The notes below the pieces were generated by a model. That model did not search any database and was not told the DNA's origin. It saw nothing but the letters and a program-made list of their open reading frames with translations. Positions 4,681 through 5,024 of a stretch of DNA of 5,024 nt are shown here, piece by piece. The DNA lies in contig SFHJ01000058.1 of the NCBI GenBank assembly GCA_004555655.1, positions 1 to 5,024 of the forward strand, in the 5' to 3' direction. Made by a program: the position numbers and the translations under genes. Origin of the DNA: Clostridiales bacterium. Its GTDB lineage: Bacteria; Bacillota; Clostridia; Oscillospirales; Oscillospiraceae. The stretch's first letter is position 1. Every line of letters starts with the position of its first letter.

Positions 4681-4872
4681 TTAGCAGCAGGCGAAGATCG
4701 CGGCGATCTGTGCCTTGGTTGCTCTCTGGTAGCTGGAATAAAAAACACGACCGCCGACTTCTTGGTTGATGGCGTAGTGGCCGTCGGCGTAGCGCTTAAT
4801 GAGCCACACCTTGCGAGGGTTCCACTTGTCAACCTTGCGCGTCAGGGTCGTGTTGTTTCTTCTGCTTCTCAT
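4681..4872 (-). CDS. Hypothetical 63-aa basic protein
   Basis: Not recognised. The N-terminus is Arg/Lys-rich (MRSRRNNTTLTRKVDKWNPR), followed by what looks like a small three-stranded beta unit (VWLIKRYADGHYAINQEVGG, then RVFYSSYQR), a short helix (ATKAQIAAIF) and a terminal Cys-Cys. The frame is open back to 4968, but the ATG at 4870-4872 has AAGGAG 6 nt upstream, and the longer form would overlap the end of the preceding gene, so the short form is chosen. It ends with TAA immediately followed by the PP-loop gene's ribosome binding site (12 bp between genes). The layout suggests co-translation with the PP-loop gene, but there is no evidence of a functional link. Confidence 0.65.
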   Translation of the reverse strand: MRSRRNNTTLTRKVDKWNPRKVWLIKRYADGHYAINQEVGGRVFYSSYQRATKAQIAAIFACC

Positions 4873-4891
4873 GGGGGTCTCCTTTCTTCGG

Positions 4892-4908
4892 CCCGGCGGG
4901 GCGCCGGG
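4892..4908. other. Perfect GC hairpin in the intergenic gap
   Basis: CCCGGCG and CGCCGGG form a perfect 7-bp stem around a 3-nt loop. It lies in the 46-bp gap between the stop at 4919 and the ribosome binding site of the 63-aa gene. Neither strand has a U-tract after it, so it is not a convincing intrinsic terminator. It might slow ribosomes or RNase, or mark an mRNA processing point, uncoupling the upstream gene from the rest of the operon. Confidence 0.4.
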
Positions 4909-4918
4909 TGATCTTGGC

Positions 4919-5024
4919 TTATGTCTCGGCCGTTGCTCGTTTCTTGCCCCTGCGCTTGAAGTTTTCACGGAGTCGCCTCTCGGCGAGCTCTGCGCTGTAC
5001 CCCTCGCGCTGGTTCCTGTCCAGC
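4919..5024 (-). CDS. C-terminal end of an unknown upstream gene
   Basis: Only the last 34 codons are in the window, ending in TAA; the start lies beyond base 5024. The visible residues are highly charged and helical (RNQREGYSAELAERRLRENF followed by a basic KRRGKKRATAET tail). This frame is preferred because it is open to the window edge, ends 46 bp before the next gene and has a composition like real phage proteins; a competing frame has a stop near 4966. The fragment is too short to assign a family. The basic tail hints at nucleic-acid binding, but weakly. Confidence 0.55.
   Translation of the reverse strand, partial: LDRNQREGYSAELAERRLRENFKRRGKKRATAET

Noticed and set aside
1..5024. tRNA genes, CRISPR arrays, insertion sequences or attachment sites
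   Set aside because: No cloverleaf, regularly spaced direct repeats, transposase motifs or terminal inverted repeats were seen on either strand; the space is almost fully taken by coding sequence.

Overview
This 5-kb window looks like part of the early (replication, recombination and nucleotide-modification) operon of a temperate phage, prophage or phage-like element of a GC-rich Firmicute. A gut Clostridium relative of the Oscillospiraceae/Faecalibacterium type would fit. The grounds are roughly 60-65% G+C over most of the window, strong AGGAGG-type ribosome binding sites before nearly every gene, very small genes packed stop-to-start, and a typical phage gene set: a Mu Gam-like nuclease inhibitor, a DEDDh exonuclease, a phage PAPS-reductase-family protein and several small orphans. 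The host assignment is an inference from style, not from a marker gene.

All genes are on the minus strand, so transcription runs from high to low coordinates. In that order they are: the C-terminal end of an unknown gene (4919-5024); a 63-aa basic orphan (4681-4872); a PAPS-reductase-family gene (3700-4668) broken by one in-frame TAG at 4018-4020; an 89-aa orphan (3416-3685); a 132-aa helical basic protein (3021-3419); a 59-aa zinc ribbon (2845-3024); a DUF6273-like protein (2159-2848); a DEDDh 3'-5' exonuclease (1456-2166); a 91-aa orphan (1175-1450); a membrane-anchored SleB-type cell-wall hydrolase (488-1162); and a Gam-family protein that runs off the left edge (1-495). Five junctions overlap by 4 or 8 bp and the others are 5 to 46 bp apart, so this reads as one translationally coupled operon. 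I saw no minus-strand promoter inside it. No stretch over 300 bp lacks a gene.

The exonuclease and the Gam-like protein fit DNA end processing and protection during phage recombination. The PP-loop protein fits sulfur or nucleotide chemistry, possibly DNA or RNA modification. The SleB-like enzyme is the outlier, being an exported peptidoglycan hydrolase inside an early operon.

Three things deserve a closer look. One is a plus-strand cassette inside the 5' end of the hydrolase gene (extended -10 promoter, two hairpins, U-tract terminator) that could encode an antisense RNA of about 75 nt. The second is the lone in-frame TAG in the PP-loop gene, whose reading frame stays open and family-like on both sides. 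The third is the DUF6273-like gene, whose C-terminal region resembles the variable region of diversity-generating retroelement targets, although no reverse transcriptase or template repeat lies in the window.
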